Shown: positions 34,822-44,169, numbered from the stretch's first letter. The stretch: 64,000 nucleotides of DNA from Arthrobacter sp. zg-Y1110 (GCF_025244865.1 NZ_CP104272.1:3100001-3164000); one strand, 5' to 3'. Program-made: numbers and translations. The notes: generated by a model not told the origin, from the sequence alone.

Positions 34822-34965
34822 GCCGGCCCTTTCCAGAATATGATCCTTGCCGAATCCGGACATCGGCTTGCCTGTTCCGGACCAGGCCTTCAGCGGCGCC
34901 TGCCCTGCCGGAGACAGTGGGACCTACATCACACCCAGTGTCATTTCCGAAAGGCTCCGGACCCT

Positions 34966-36084
34966 ATGAAAACCTCTCCCCGCCACCTGCTCGGGCTGCT
35001 CGCTGTCCCGGCACTGGTCCTGTCCCTTGCCGCCTGCGGTGACGATGCCGGCACAACGTCCGACGCCGCCGAAACCGGTTCCTCGTCAGTGGACACAGCG
35101 GCGCTCGAGACCATGCTCACCGACTTCCAGAAGCCCCTCGAAGAAGAGGTGCCGACGGAGTCCGCGGCCATCGCGAAAGACAAGAGCATCGTGGTCATCC
35201 CCTGCACCTATTCGTCCGAAGCCTGCGCCCGCGGAGCCGACGCTGCGATGGAAGCGGCTGAATCCCTTGGCTGGGAAACCCGCATGATCGATCCGGCCGG
35301 CAATCCGGAAAAAGCCCGCCAGGCCATCGACCAGGCGATCCAGCTCGGTGCCGACGGCATCATCTTCACCGCCGCCGTAGGCGACCAGATCGATGCTTCG
35401 CTGAAGCAGGCCCGGGAAGCCGGCATTTTCCTGGTCAACAGCATGTCCCCCGCCGATGACCGCTTCGACGTCGAGGTTGTGCCGGATGAGGAGGTCTCGG
35501 GCAAGATGATGGCTGCGGCCATCGCCCAGGACAGCGGCGGAGACGCGAAGATCCTGCTCACCACCGACCCGGCCTTCCCGTCCATCACGGCGCGCACCGA
35601 GGCGTTCGAGAAGTGGCTCCCCGAGCTTTGCTCCGGCTGCGAGATCGTCGAGACCATCGAAACGCAGATGTCCCAGCTGCAGTCCGGACTGCCGCCGCAG
35701 ATCCAGGCCACCCTGACCGCCAACCCGGACATCGACTACATCTGGACGCACACCGGTGCCGCCGTCGTCTCCACCCAGGCCACCGTGGAGCGCAGCGCCA
35801 ACGGCGAGAAGATCAAGATGGTTTCCTACGACGGCAACTCCGCCAACCTGAACCTGATCAAGGACGGCAAGAGCCAGTTCGCGGACGTCATCAAGCCGAT
35901 GGAGCACACGGGCTACCTGTCCGTGCATGAGATGAACAACCTCTTCGCCAACGGTGCCAGCGGGCACCAGGTCATCGAGATGCCCAAACGCATGGTGCTG
36001 CAGGAGACCCTGCCCGAGCTGCCGTGGACGGGTGACTCCGACTGGAAGTCAGCCTTCACGGCTCTGTGGGAGAACGCGGGCTAG
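34966..36084 (+). CDS. Ribose-type ABC importer, substrate-binding lipoprotein
   Basis: This 372-residue lipoprotein (signal with LSLAAC, Cys24) has the two-lobed periplasmic-binding-protein type 1 fold: KDKSIVVIPCTYSSEACARG starts the first lobe, GADGIIFTAAVGD and IWTHTGAAVVSTQATVERS follow. It captures a small sugar-like or aromatic ligand for the transporter encoded by the next two genes. ATG 34966 is the only start that gives a signal peptide. A strong intercistronic hairpin (36102-36129) separates it from the ATPase gene, which should raise its level relative to the others. Confidence 0.88.
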   Translation: MKTSPRHLLGLLAVPALVLSLAACGDDAGTTSDAAETGSSSVDTAALETMLTDFQKPLEEEVPTESAAIAKDKSIVVIPCTYSSEACARGADAAMEAAESLGWETRMIDPAGNPEKARQAIDQAIQLGADGIIFTAAVGDQIDASLKQAREAGIFLVNSMSPADDRFDVEVVPDEEVSGKMMAAAIAQDSGGDAKILLTTDPAFPSITARTEAFEKWLPELCSGCEIVETIETQMSQLQSGLPPQIQATLTANPDIDYIWTHTGAAVVSTQATVERSANGEKIKMVSYDGNSANLNLIKDGKSQFADVIKPMEHTGYLSVHEMNNLFANGASGHQVIEMPKRMVLQETLPELPWTGDSDWKSAFTALWENAG

Positions 36085-36101
36085 TTTCCGCGGAACCCAC
36101 G

Positions 36102-36129
36102 CGGCCGGCCCGGTTATCCGGGCCGGCCG
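36102..36129 (+). terminator. Intercistronic hairpin after the binding-protein gene
   Basis: CGGCCGGCCCGG and its perfect complement form a 12-base-pair stem with a TTAT loop, with no strong T run. It is best read as an mRNA-stabilising or partially terminating hairpin that keeps binding-protein expression above ATPase and permease. Confidence 0.7.
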
Positions 36130-36167
36130 TATACCGCTTTCCCGCTGCCACACATTCAGGAGTACCC

Positions 36168-37727
36168 ATGGAGCACACCGCAGCCCTGAGCATCCGCGGA
36201 ATCAGCAAGACCTTTACCGGACAACGGGCCCTCGACGGCGTCAGCCTCGACATCCAGACCGGCAAAGTGACCGCACTGTTGGGCATGAACGGCTCCGGAA
36301 AGTCGACGCTGATCAAGATCCTGGCCGGGGTCTACGCGCCGGATCCCGGCGGAAGCCTTTCGGTCCGCGGCAAGGACCTGCAACTGCCGCTTACACCCGC
36401 GGCCGCACACGCCGCAGGCCTGCGGTTCCTTCACCAGGACCTGGGACTCGTGGACGCGCTGACGATCGCCGACAACTTTGCGCTTTCCGACGGGTTCTTC
36501 ACCCGCACCGCTTTTTCCCCGGTGAAGCTCCGGAAGGAACACGCCCACGTGGCAGCCACGTTGGAGCTCCTGGGCATCGACGAACATCCCGGCAGGCTGG
36601 TCGGTGACCTCACCCCCTCCACCCGCACCATGGTGGGCATCGCCCGCGCCTTCCAGCACCGCTCCGGGAGCGTCGACGACGGCGCCCCCGCCGACGTCGA
36701 CGCGCTCCGCCGCAACATCCTGATCCTGGACGAGCCCACCGCCTCGCTGCCCGCGCACGAGGCAGACCGCGTCCTGGCCCTGCTGGACATGCTCCGCGGC
36801 CACGGCGGAACCGCCGTTTATGTCAGCCACCGGATCGAGGAGGTCCGCCGCATCGCGGACAATGTCGCCGTGCTCCGTGACGGCCTGCTCGTTGCGGACG
36901 AGCCGCTGGGCGAACGTGACGCCGCGGCGGTCGTTTCCCTGGTCATCGGCCGCGAATTGGAGTCCCCCGCCATCCGCAGCGCCGAGGAACGCGAAGGCCC
37001 GGTGCTGCTGAGCACCCGTGCACTCAGCGGACCCCGGCTGGACGGTATCGACCTGGATGTGCACGCCGGAGAGATCGTGGGGGTCACGGGCCTGGTCGGC
37101 TGCGGCCGCAGCGAACTGGTCCGTCTGATCGCCGGTGCCCAGCAGCCGTCCGCCGGGTCCATGACCTTGGCCGGCAAGCCGTACACACCGGATTCCCCTG
37201 CAGCCGCAATCACGTCGGGGGTGGCCTGCGTTCCGCAAAACCGCCGGCGGGACGGCGTCGTCCTGGACCTGGGGGTCGGAGAAAACCTGACGCTCGGGCG
37301 CCTGCGCCGGTATACCCGCGGACCGGTCATAAACCGCGCTGCGGAGAAGGCCGCCGCGGAGGACCTCTCCCGCCGCTTCCTGGTGAAGACCGCGTCCCTC
37401 GCCGCACCTGTGCGCAGCCTCTCCGGCGGCAACCAGCAGAAAGTGGTTGTTGCACGCGCAGCGAGCGGCACGCCGTTGCTGCTGCTGCTGGATGAACCCT
37501 CCCAGGGGGTTGACGCACTGGCCCGGCAGGAGATCAGCCGGCTGCTTCAGGAACTTGCCGACGACGGCGTGGCAGTCCTGGTCGCCAGCACCGACTACGA
37601 CGACTTCGTCGGCCTGGCGGACCGCGTGGTGGTCCTGGACCGCGGCCGGATTGCCGCCGAGCTCTCCGGGCCGGAAATCACCGAGGACGGAATCGCCCTC
37701 GCCTGCCAGACCGGCGCACCGGCTTAG
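36168..37727 (+). CDS. Ribose-type ABC importer, tandem ATP-binding protein
   Basis: This 519-residue protein has two ABC domains as in RbsA/MglA. The first has Walker A GMNGSGKS at residues 39-46, a degenerate signature (LTPSTRTMVGIARAF in place of LSVAQQQ) and ILDEPTASL. The second has the usual degenerate Walker A (VTGLVGCGRSELVRLIAG) and a good signature, LSGGNQQKVVVARA. An AGGAG site lies five bases before ATG 36168. The permease gene begins 45 bases downstream. Asymmetric ATPase halves are normal for the family. Confidence 0.92.
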   Translation: MEHTAALSIRGISKTFTGQRALDGVSLDIQTGKVTALLGMNGSGKSTLIKILAGVYAPDPGGSLSVRGKDLQLPLTPAAAHAAGLRFLHQDLGLVDALTIADNFALSDGFFTRTAFSPVKLRKEHAHVAATLELLGIDEHPGRLVGDLTPSTRTMVGIARAFQHRSGSVDDGAPADVDALRRNILILDEPTASLPAHEADRVLALLDMLRGHGGTAVYVSHRIEEVRRIADNVAVLRDGLLVADEPLGERDAAAVVSLVIGRELESPAIRSAEEREGPVLLSTRALSGPRLDGIDLDVHAGEIVGVTGLVGCGRSELVRLIAGAQQPSAGSMTLAGKPYTPDSPAAAITSGVACVPQNRRRDGVVLDLGVGENLTLGRLRRYTRGPVINRAAEKAAAEDLSRRFLVKTASLAAPVRSLSGGNQQKVVVARAASGTPLLLLLDEPSQGVDALARQEISRLLQELADDGVAVLVASTDYDDFVGLADRVVVLDRGRIAAELSGPEITEDGIALACQTGAPA

Positions 37728-37772
37728 GCCGCACCCCACCTACTACGCACACCCCACCAAGGAGCCTCTACA

Positions 37773-38807
37773 GTGAACCTCCGCCTCAACCCCGGCATCC
37801 TCATGAAGAACTACGGCATCGTAGTCTTCCTGGTACTGATGATCGCCGTCTTCGCGCTGCTTATGCCGGATACCTTCGCGACGTCCGGCAACTTCCGGCA
37901 GATCCTCGCCGACCAGGCGGTCCCGGGCATCCTGGCACTGGCCGTCATCCTGCCGCTGGCCGCCGGAGAGTTCGACCTTTCCGTGGGTGCCAACCTCGGC
38001 ATCTGCACCATCACCGGAATAGTCCTGGCCGGTACCGGCCTGCCGCTGCCGCTGATCCTGCTCGCCACGCTTGCCCTGGGGATGCTGATCGGCGCCATCA
38101 ACGCGTTCATGACCATCGTCGTCGGCGTCAACGCCTTTATTGCGACCCTGGGCATGGCCACCATCCTGGCCGGATTGAACCTGCTGCTGACCAATTCCAC
38201 GCTGATCACCCATTCCTCCGATGCGTTCTCGGCCCTGACCGGGCTCCGCCTGCCCGGCGGGCTGCAGGTAGTTGTGTTCTACTTCCTCGCCGCGGCCCTC
38301 ATCCTCTGGTTCGTCCTGGAACGCACTCCCTTCGGCCGGTACCTGCGGGCCACCGGTTTGGGGCGCGACGCCGCCGAACTTTCCGGGGTGCGCACCAAGA
38401 GATACCTGGCCGCGGCCTTCATCGGCGCCGGACTGCTCGGCGGACTTGCCGGAACGCTGCAGGCGTCCCGCGCTGGAAATGCGACGCCGGACCTTGGCCC
38501 GGAATTCCTGCTGCCGGCCTACGCCGCTGCGTTCCTGGGTGCCACGGCCATCCGTGCCGGCTACTTCAACGTCTGGGGCACTGTAACGGGCGTGTACCTG
38601 CTTGCCGTCGGAGCCAACGGGCTGGTCATCCTGGGTGCCAAGACCTGGGTTACCAACGTTTTCAACGGGGTAGCTTTGCTGATCGCCGTCTCAGCCGCCA
38701 CCCTGGTGCAGCGCCGCAAGACGCGGGCGGTGCGTCCGGCCTCCGCGGCAGCGGGTTCCGCCCCGGCAGAAACACCACCCGGCCAAGGTGCTTCCACCCC
38801 GGCCTGA
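37773..38807 (+). CDS. Ribose-type ABC importer, permease
   Basis: This 344-residue integral membrane protein has eight to ten hydrophobic segments and the RbsC-family landmarks LAAGEFDLSVGAN, GVNAFIATLGMATI and RTPFGRYLRATG. GTG 37773 follows AAGGAG with good spacing. The C-terminus ends in an Ala/Pro/Gly-rich tail of about 35 residues. Only one permease gene is present, so the transporter probably has a homodimeric membrane part. It is followed after 63 bases by the aldehyde dehydrogenase. Confidence 0.92.
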   Translation: MNLRLNPGILMKNYGIVVFLVLMIAVFALLMPDTFATSGNFRQILADQAVPGILALAVILPLAAGEFDLSVGANLGICTITGIVLAGTGLPLPLILLATLALGMLIGAINAFMTIVVGVNAFIATLGMATILAGLNLLLTNSTLITHSSDAFSALTGLRLPGGLQVVVFYFLAAALILWFVLERTPFGRYLRATGLGRDAAELSGVRTKRYLAAAFIGAGLLGGLAGTLQASRAGNATPDLGPEFLLPAYAAAFLGATAIRAGYFNVWGTVTGVYLLAVGANGLVILGAKTWVTNVFNGVALLIAVSAATLVQRRKTRAVRPASAAAGSAPAETPPGQGASTPA

Positions 38808-38870
38808 TCCCTCCCGCAAGGGAACCAATCCTTCGCAGCCATCTTGTTTCACCGCAATCTAGGAGCAGCC

Positions 38871-40328
38871 ATGTCCATCCTCGCCACATCCGCCTGGCAC
38901 GGAAAAATCCACACCGATTCCTGGACGGCCGGGTCCGGCGGCGTTATCGACGTCGTCGAACCCGCCACCGGGCTTGTCCTGGGTGCCGTTGGGGCAGCGG
39001 ACCGCGCCGATGCCCTTGCCGCCGCAACCCGGGCGGCTGCCGCGCAGCAGGCATGGGCACAGACCAAGCCGGAGGAGCGTGCCGCGGTGCTGCGGCGGGC
39101 GGGGATGCTCTTCGAGGACCATGCCAAGGAAATCCAAGGATGGATCATTCGCGAGACCGGGGGAATTGAGGCCAAGGCGGCGCTGGAGACCCACATTGCC
39201 GCCAACGAATGCTTCGAAGCGGCTGCGCTTCCCGCCCACCCGGCCGGGGAAGTGCTGACCTCCAATGAAAACCGCTGGTCCTTCGCTCGGCGCCGGGCTG
39301 CCGGCGTCGTGTCGGTGATTTCCCCCTTCAACTTCCCCCTGATCCTCTCCATCCGGTCGGTGGCGCCGGCCCTGGCGCTCGGCAACGCCGTCCTGCTGAA
39401 GCCGGACCCCCGCACCAGCGTCTCCGGCGGTGTGTCCATCATGCGCATCTTCGAACTGGCCGGCCTTCCTGCCGGAGTCCTGCAGCTGCTCCCCGGGGGT
39501 GCCGACGTCGGGCAGGCCCTGGTGGAAGCCCCGGAGGTACGCATCATCTCCTTCACGGGTTCCACGGCGGCCGGGCGCAAGGTCGGCGAGACTGCGGGCC
39601 GCCTGCTCAAGCGCGCCCACCTGGAGCTGGGCGGCAACAACGCCCTGATCGTGCTGCCCGGCGCCGACGTTGAGCTGGCTGCGTCTGCCGGAGCCTTCGG
39701 TTCCTTTATGCACCAAGGACAGATCTGCATGACCACCGGACGCCACCTGGTCCACGAATCCCTGCTGGAGGAGTACATCGACAGGCTCTCGGCCAAAGCC
39801 CGGGCGCTGCCGGTCGGGGATCCGCACACCGGCAGCGTAGCGTTGGGCCCGATCATCGACGAGCGCCAGCGCGACAACATTGACCGCCTGGTACGGGCGG
39901 CCAAGGACGCCGGTGCCCGGATTGCGGCGGGTGGAAACTATGAGGGCCTCTTCTACCAGCCCACTGTCTTGACCGAGCTGACCCCGGACAACCCCGCGTG
40001 GACGGAGGAGATCTTCGGGCCGGTGGCCCCCGTGCTGGGGTTCTCGACCGTCGATGAGGCGGTCGAGCTGGCCAATGCCTCCGAATACGGCCTCTCCGTG
40101 GGCGTGCTGGGTGAGGTGGGAATGGCGATGGAGGTGGCAGACCGCATGATCTCGGGGAAAGTGCACATCAACGAACAAACCGTCTCCGATGAAGCCAATT
40201 CACCGTTCGGCGGGATGGGCGCTTCCGGCACGGGTTCCCGTTTCGGCGGGGCGGGCGCCAACATCGAAGCGTTTACCGAAACGCAGTGGCTGACCATGCG
40301 GCCCGGAATTGCCGGATATCCCTTCTAG
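38871..40328 (+). CDS. Aldehyde dehydrogenase, benzaldehyde-dehydrogenase-like
   Basis: This 485-residue NAD(P)-dependent enzyme has Glu252 in HLELGGNNA and the nucleophile Cys286 in GQICMTTGRH. The ending FGGAGANIEAFTETQWLTMR resembles benzaldehyde/vanillin-type dehydrogenases. It should oxidise an aldehyde, possibly aromatic, to the acid. AGGAG lies five bases before ATG 38871. It is the last gene of the AraC/ABC island and probably acts on a product derived from the imported compound. Confidence 0.88.
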   Translation: MSILATSAWHGKIHTDSWTAGSGGVIDVVEPATGLVLGAVGAADRADALAAATRAAAAQQAWAQTKPEERAAVLRRAGMLFEDHAKEIQGWIIRETGGIEAKAALETHIAANECFEAAALPAHPAGEVLTSNENRWSFARRRAAGVVSVISPFNFPLILSIRSVAPALALGNAVLLKPDPRTSVSGGVSIMRIFELAGLPAGVLQLLPGGADVGQALVEAPEVRIISFTGSTAAGRKVGETAGRLLKRAHLELGGNNALIVLPGADVELAASAGAFGSFMHQGQICMTTGRHLVHESLLEEYIDRLSAKARALPVGDPHTGSVALGPIIDERQRDNIDRLVRAAKDAGARIAAGGNYEGLFYQPTVLTELTPDNPAWTEEIFGPVAPVLGFSTVDEAVELANASEYGLSVGVLGEVGMAMEVADRMISGKVHINEQTVSDEANSPFGGMGASGTGSRFGGAGANIEAFTETQWLTMRPGIAGYPF

Positions 40329-40405
40329 GCAGAATCCGTTTATTCGGGCCGGCTAAGCCCGCCTGGCACTACATCCCTCCCGAGGCCACGGGCTATCCTC
40401 ATCCC

Positions 40406-40948
40406 ATGCCCAAGGTCATCTATTACGTCGCATCCTCCCTGGACGGTTTTATTGCCACCGATGACAACCGGCTGGACTGGCTGCTCCAGTTCGGTTTCGA
40501 GGCGTTCCAGGACCACTACAACCGGTTTATGGCCGACGTCGGCGCGGTGGTTATGGGGGCGGACACCTACCGCTGGGTCCGGGCGGAGCAACCGGACAGC
40601 TGGGAGTACACCCAGCCGTGCTGGGTACTCACGCACGGGGAAGAGTCCGGCCCGGCGGAGGGGGACGTCCGGTTTGCCTCCGGTGACGTACGCGAGGTGC
40701 TCCGGGCTGCTCGGGACGCGGCAGGAGAAGGGAACATCTGGGTAGTGGGCGGCGGCAATGTGGCGGCACAGTTCGCCGAGGCCGGGCTGCTGGACGAACT
40801 GTGGATCACTTACATGCCGGTGGCGCTGGGCACCGGGCGGCGCCTGCTGCCGGTGTCCGGCCCCACCGCACCCATGCGCCTGATCGCCAGCACGCAGTTC
40901 AACGGCGGCGCCGCCGAGCTCCGCTACGCCGTGGGGAAAGTGCAGTAG
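40406..40948 (+). CDS. Dihydrofolate-reductase-family protein (RibD C-terminal-like)
   Basis: This 180-residue protein starts KVIYYVASSLDGFIA and has GADTYRWV and NIWVVGGGNVAAQF, the landmarks of the RibD C-terminal/DHFR-like fold in YwjB/YyaP-type proteins. These bind NADPH but mostly have no assigned substrate. ATG 40406 starts the fold. It stands alone; a hairpin at 40945-40980 probably ends its transcript. Confidence 0.85.
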   Translation: MPKVIYYVASSLDGFIATDDNRLDWLLQFGFEAFQDHYNRFMADVGAVVMGADTYRWVRAEQPDSWEYTQPCWVLTHGEESGPAEGDVRFASGDVREVLRAARDAAGEGNIWVVGGGNVAAQFAEAGLLDELWITYMPVALGTGRRLLPVSGPTAPMRLIASTQFNGGAAELRYAVGKVQ

Positions 40949-40980
40949 AGACCGTTTGCCGGGGAACAAACGGTACCTAC
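40945..40980 (+). terminator. Hairpin after the DHFR-like gene
   Basis: ACCGTTTG at 40951-40958 pairs with CAAACGGT at 40967-40974, and the stem can extend outward by several pairs (GTAG/CTAC). It has no clear T run. Confidence 0.45.
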
Positions 40981-41170
40981 AACACTTTCGGTTGGTGAAT
41001 GCGGGGCGGGCCGACCCGTTTTCCCGGCATTACCGACGGCCCCGCCGAACAGCATTTCCGTCCGCGGCCCGGCTGGCCGTTTAAGCGGTATTAGACCTGT
41101 AATGTTTGCTGAGACTCCGCTCACGGCAATGCGGGCACGGAATATGAAAGAAAAGCAGGCGTACAGGTAA

Positions 41171-41986
41171 ATGAAGACTGATATCCGCACCCGGAACAAT
41201 GTTCGCGTCCTAGGACGAGCGGACGGGCCGGTACTGCTTTTCGCCCACGGTTTCGGCTGCGACCAGGGCATGTGGTCCCGGGTACTGCTGCGTTTCACCG
41301 ATGAGTACAAAGTGGTTCTCTTCGACCACGTCGGTGCCGGTGGTTCCGACCTCGCCGCCTACACACCGGCCAAATACGCCACCTTGGACGGCTACGTCGC
41401 CGATGTCCTGGAACTGTGCGAAGAGCTGGACCTGCAGGATGTCACCTTCATCGGCCACAGCGTGAGCGCCATGATGGCCATTGCCGCCGGCGCCACCGCC
41501 GCCGAACGCCTTGCCCGGATCATCCTGGTAGCGCCGTCGCCCAGCTACATGGACTATCCCGAGGACGGCTACGAAGGCGGCTTCAGCCGCGCCGACCTCG
41601 ACGAACTCCTCGAATCCCTGGATACCAATTACCTGGTCTGGGCCGCCACCATGGCACCGGTGATCATGGGCAACCCGGCCGTTCCCGCCCTGGGCACCGA
41701 ACTCGAGGGCAGTTTCTGCCGGGTCAACCCGACCATCGCCCGACAGTTTGCCCGCGTGGCTTTCCTGAGCGATGTCCGGAGCCTGCTGCATAAGGTGTCA
41801 GTCCCCACCCTCATCATGCAGGCCTCCGCGGATCTCCTGGCCCCCGACCACGTGGGCCGCTACCTGCAGGAACACATCCCGCACAGCACGCTGGTGCAGA
41901 TGGAAGCCACCGGCCACCTCCCCCATGTCAGCGCACCGGAGGAGACCGCGGACATCATCCTCGGCTACCTGCAGCAGTCGGAGTAG
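41171..41986 (+). CDS. rsbQ: RsbQ/KAI2-type alpha/beta hydrolase
   Basis: This 271-residue cytoplasmic hydrolase has the RsbQ layout. The oxyanion region FAHGFGCDQGMW is followed by the triad Ser97 (GHSVSAMM), Asp221 (ASADLLAPDH) and His249 (ATGHLPHVSAPEE); Bacillus subtilis RsbQ has the triad at nearly identical positions. RsbQ acts with the PAS-domain phosphatase RsbP in energy-stress signalling, and plant strigolactone/karrikin receptors share the fold. Here the gene is seven bases from a PAS histidine kinase gene, so it probably produces or modifies the ligand of that kinase. Confidence 0.9.
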   Translation: MKTDIRTRNNVRVLGRADGPVLLFAHGFGCDQGMWSRVLLRFTDEYKVVLFDHVGAGGSDLAAYTPAKYATLDGYVADVLELCEELDLQDVTFIGHSVSAMMAIAAGATAAERLARIILVAPSPSYMDYPEDGYEGGFSRADLDELLESLDTNYLVWAATMAPVIMGNPAVPALGTELEGSFCRVNPTIARQFARVAFLSDVRSLLHKVSVPTLIMQASADLLAPDHVGRYLQEHIPHSTLVQMEATGHLPHVSAPEETADIILGYLQQSE

Positions 41987-41993
41987 GCACATC

Positions 41994-43556
41994 GTGGACC
42001 TGGATTTCCGGCTCGACTACCGCGCCCTGTCCCAAACCGCTCCGGCGGGCTATTTCATCACCCTGACGGACGGTACCGTGGTGGACGCCAACGGCACGGC
42101 GCAGAAATGGATTGGCAAGGCGTTGGAGGACGTCCGCGGCACCAGCTTCCTGAAGCTGCTGCCCGTGGGTGACCGGATTGTCTACACCACCCACGCCATG
42201 CCGCAGCTGGCGTTGAACGCGGCGTTTGCCGAACTCGCCGTCGACCTCCTGGGACCCGACGGCCGGCGCATCCCGGTCCTGCTCTCCGCCACCCGCTCCC
42301 CCGCGGCCGACGGGAGGCCGGCCCTTGACCAGGTGGTTGCCTTCTATGCGCACGAGCGCCGGCTGTACGAGCGTGACCTCATTTCGGCCCTGCGCACCGC
42401 CGAGGACGCCGAGGCCGCCCGCGCCGAGGCTGAGGCCAGCCTCACCGCCCAGGCAGTGGTGCTGCAGGAAAAGGATGTGGTGCTGCAGGCCTCGCTGATG
42501 GAGAGCCTGCGCAAGGAATCGATGCTGGAAACCATCCTGAACACCATCCGGGTTGGTGTGGCGGTCATTGACGAGGACGGCCGCCGCATCCTTACCAATT
42601 CCCGCCAGCAGCTCCACGAGCGCCTCGCGGCCCCTTCGTTCACCACCCGCCCCACCGAAGCGGAAATGTACATTTTCGGGCCGGACCGCACCACACCGGT
42701 CCCCGTGGACCAGCGTCCGGTGAAGCGGGCAGCCCTCGGCCAGTCCTTCTCGGACCAACTCGTTTGGTACGGGAACGGCGAGGAGCAGAAGGCGCTGAGC
42801 GTCTCGGCCCGCTCCGTCAAGGGCGACGACGACGCCTTCCGCGGTTCCGTGATCGCCTACAGCGACGTCACCGGCCTGGTGAATGCCGTGGCGGCGAAGG
42901 ACGACTTCGTGGCGAATGTGTCCCATGAGCTGCGCACCCCGCTGACCTCGATCATGGGCTACCTGGAACTGGCGCTCGACGAAGAAGATGCCATCCCGGC
43001 GTATGTGGCCTCCTCGCTGAAGGTGGCGCAGCGGAATTCCGAGAAGCTCCTGCACCTGGTCTCGGACCTGCTGACCGCCGCGGCCGGCTCCGCCAATGTC
43101 CAGCAGGAAGTCACGGACCTCAGCGAACTGGTCCGCTCCGGCATCACCTCCGCCGCTCCGCGTGCCGAAATCAACGCGGTGACCATCGTTGCCGAGGTTC
43201 CCGAGACGCTGCCGGCCATGGTCGACCCCAAGCGCATTTCCCAGGTGCTGGACAACCTGCTCTCCAACGCGGTGAAATACTCGCCCGACGGCGGCCGGGT
43301 GACGGTCAGCGCCTGGCGCACCGAAACCGGCGCCACCGTCCTTCGGGTAGCGGACTCCGGCATCGGCATGACCGAGGCCGAGCAGGCAGAGGTCTTTACC
43401 AAGTTCTTCCGCTCCGGCACCGCACGCCGGGCGCAGATCCCCGGCGTCGGGCTGGGGCTGGTGATCACCAAGCGCATTGTGGAAGAGCACGGGGGCACCA
43501 TCGCCATGGAAAGCGAGGCCGGCAAGGGCACTGTCTTTACAGTCACACTGCCCTGA
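41994..43556 (+). CDS. PAS-domain sensor histidine kinase, RsbQ-linked
   Basis: This 520-residue soluble kinase has an N-terminal PAS domain (about 10-115, SQTAPAGYFITLTDGTVVDANG), a coiled coil (about 120-175), a second PAS-like region (about 180-295), a HisKA domain with His311 (NVSHELRTPL), and a HATPase domain (NLLSNAVKYS, DSGIGM, GVGLGLVITKRIVEEHGG). No membrane segment is seen. GTG 41994 is supported by GGAGTAGG. It occupies the place of the RsbP phosphatase beside rsbQ. No response regulator gene is adjacent, so its target is unknown. Confidence 0.9.
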   Translation: MDLDFRLDYRALSQTAPAGYFITLTDGTVVDANGTAQKWIGKALEDVRGTSFLKLLPVGDRIVYTTHAMPQLALNAAFAELAVDLLGPDGRRIPVLLSATRSPAADGRPALDQVVAFYAHERRLYERDLISALRTAEDAEAARAEAEASLTAQAVVLQEKDVVLQASLMESLRKESMLETILNTIRVGVAVIDEDGRRILTNSRQQLHERLAAPSFTTRPTEAEMYIFGPDRTTPVPVDQRPVKRAALGQSFSDQLVWYGNGEEQKALSVSARSVKGDDDAFRGSVIAYSDVTGLVNAVAAKDDFVANVSHELRTPLTSIMGYLELALDEEDAIPAYVASSLKVAQRNSEKLLHLVSDLLTAAAGSANVQQEVTDLSELVRSGITSAAPRAEINAVTIVAEVPETLPAMVDPKRISQVLDNLLSNAVKYSPDGGRVTVSAWRTETGATVLRVADSGIGMTEAEQAEVFTKFFRSGTARRAQIPGVGLGLVITKRIVEEHGGTIAMESEAGKGTVFTVTLP

Positions 43557-43683
43557 TCCGGCTTGCATCGGCACGGATTTTGAGGCCAAATGCACTTTGT
43601 GCCATCATCCGAAAGGTAAAAGTCCCTCCCCGCGTGTGCGCACCGGCAAGGGCAGGAAGCTGCGTCCCGCAGCAATGCGGTGA

Positions 43684-44169
43684 ATGGATTTTTCGGTAAT
43701 GGCAGAAACCAGCAAGGTGCGCGCAATCGTTCGCCGTCTGGGCTCGTTTTCAGCAGTGGGCGCCGTCGCCTTCGTGGTTGACGTAGGCCTGTTCAATATT
43801 CTCTCTGCCACCCTCGTGCCGGACAGCCCCATCGCGGCCAAGACCATTTCAGTATTGGCGGCCACCACCGTTTCATGGCTGGGCAGCCGCTACGTGACCT
43901 TCCGGAAGCTGCGCACCCGGAGCATCCGCAGTGAAACGCTGCTTTTTGCCCTGACCAATCTGGTGGGGCTGCTTATTTCCACCGGCTGCCTGTTCATCTC
44001 CCACTACGTGCTGGATTTCCGCAGCACCTTTGCAGACAACATTTCCGGCAACGTGGTGGGCATCGCCCTGGGCAATATCTTCCGCTACTTCGCGTACCGG
44101 TATGTGGTGTTCAACGGTCCCAGCGACCGCGCGGGGCAAACGGAACCGGAAAACACCCGCTCGGCCTAG
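43684..44169 (+). CDS. GtrA-family membrane protein
   Basis: This 161-residue protein has four hydrophobic segments with the GtrA pattern (FSAVGAVAFVVDVGLFNIL, SWLGSRYVTFRK, GNVVGIALGNIFRYFAYRYVVF). GtrA proteins move or flip polyprenyl-linked sugars for cell-surface polysaccharide. No glycosyltransferase gene is adjacent. The ATG at 43684 is used; a second ATG at 43699 is possible because neither has a good ribosome site. A hairpin at 44199-44223 follows. Confidence 0.88.
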   Translation: MDFSVMAETSKVRAIVRRLGSFSAVGAVAFVVDVGLFNILSATLVPDSPIAAKTISVLAATTVSWLGSRYVTFRKLRTRSIRSETLLFALTNLVGLLISTGCLFISHYVLDFRSTFADNISGNVVGIALGNIFRYFAYRYVVFNGPSDRAGQTEPENTRSA

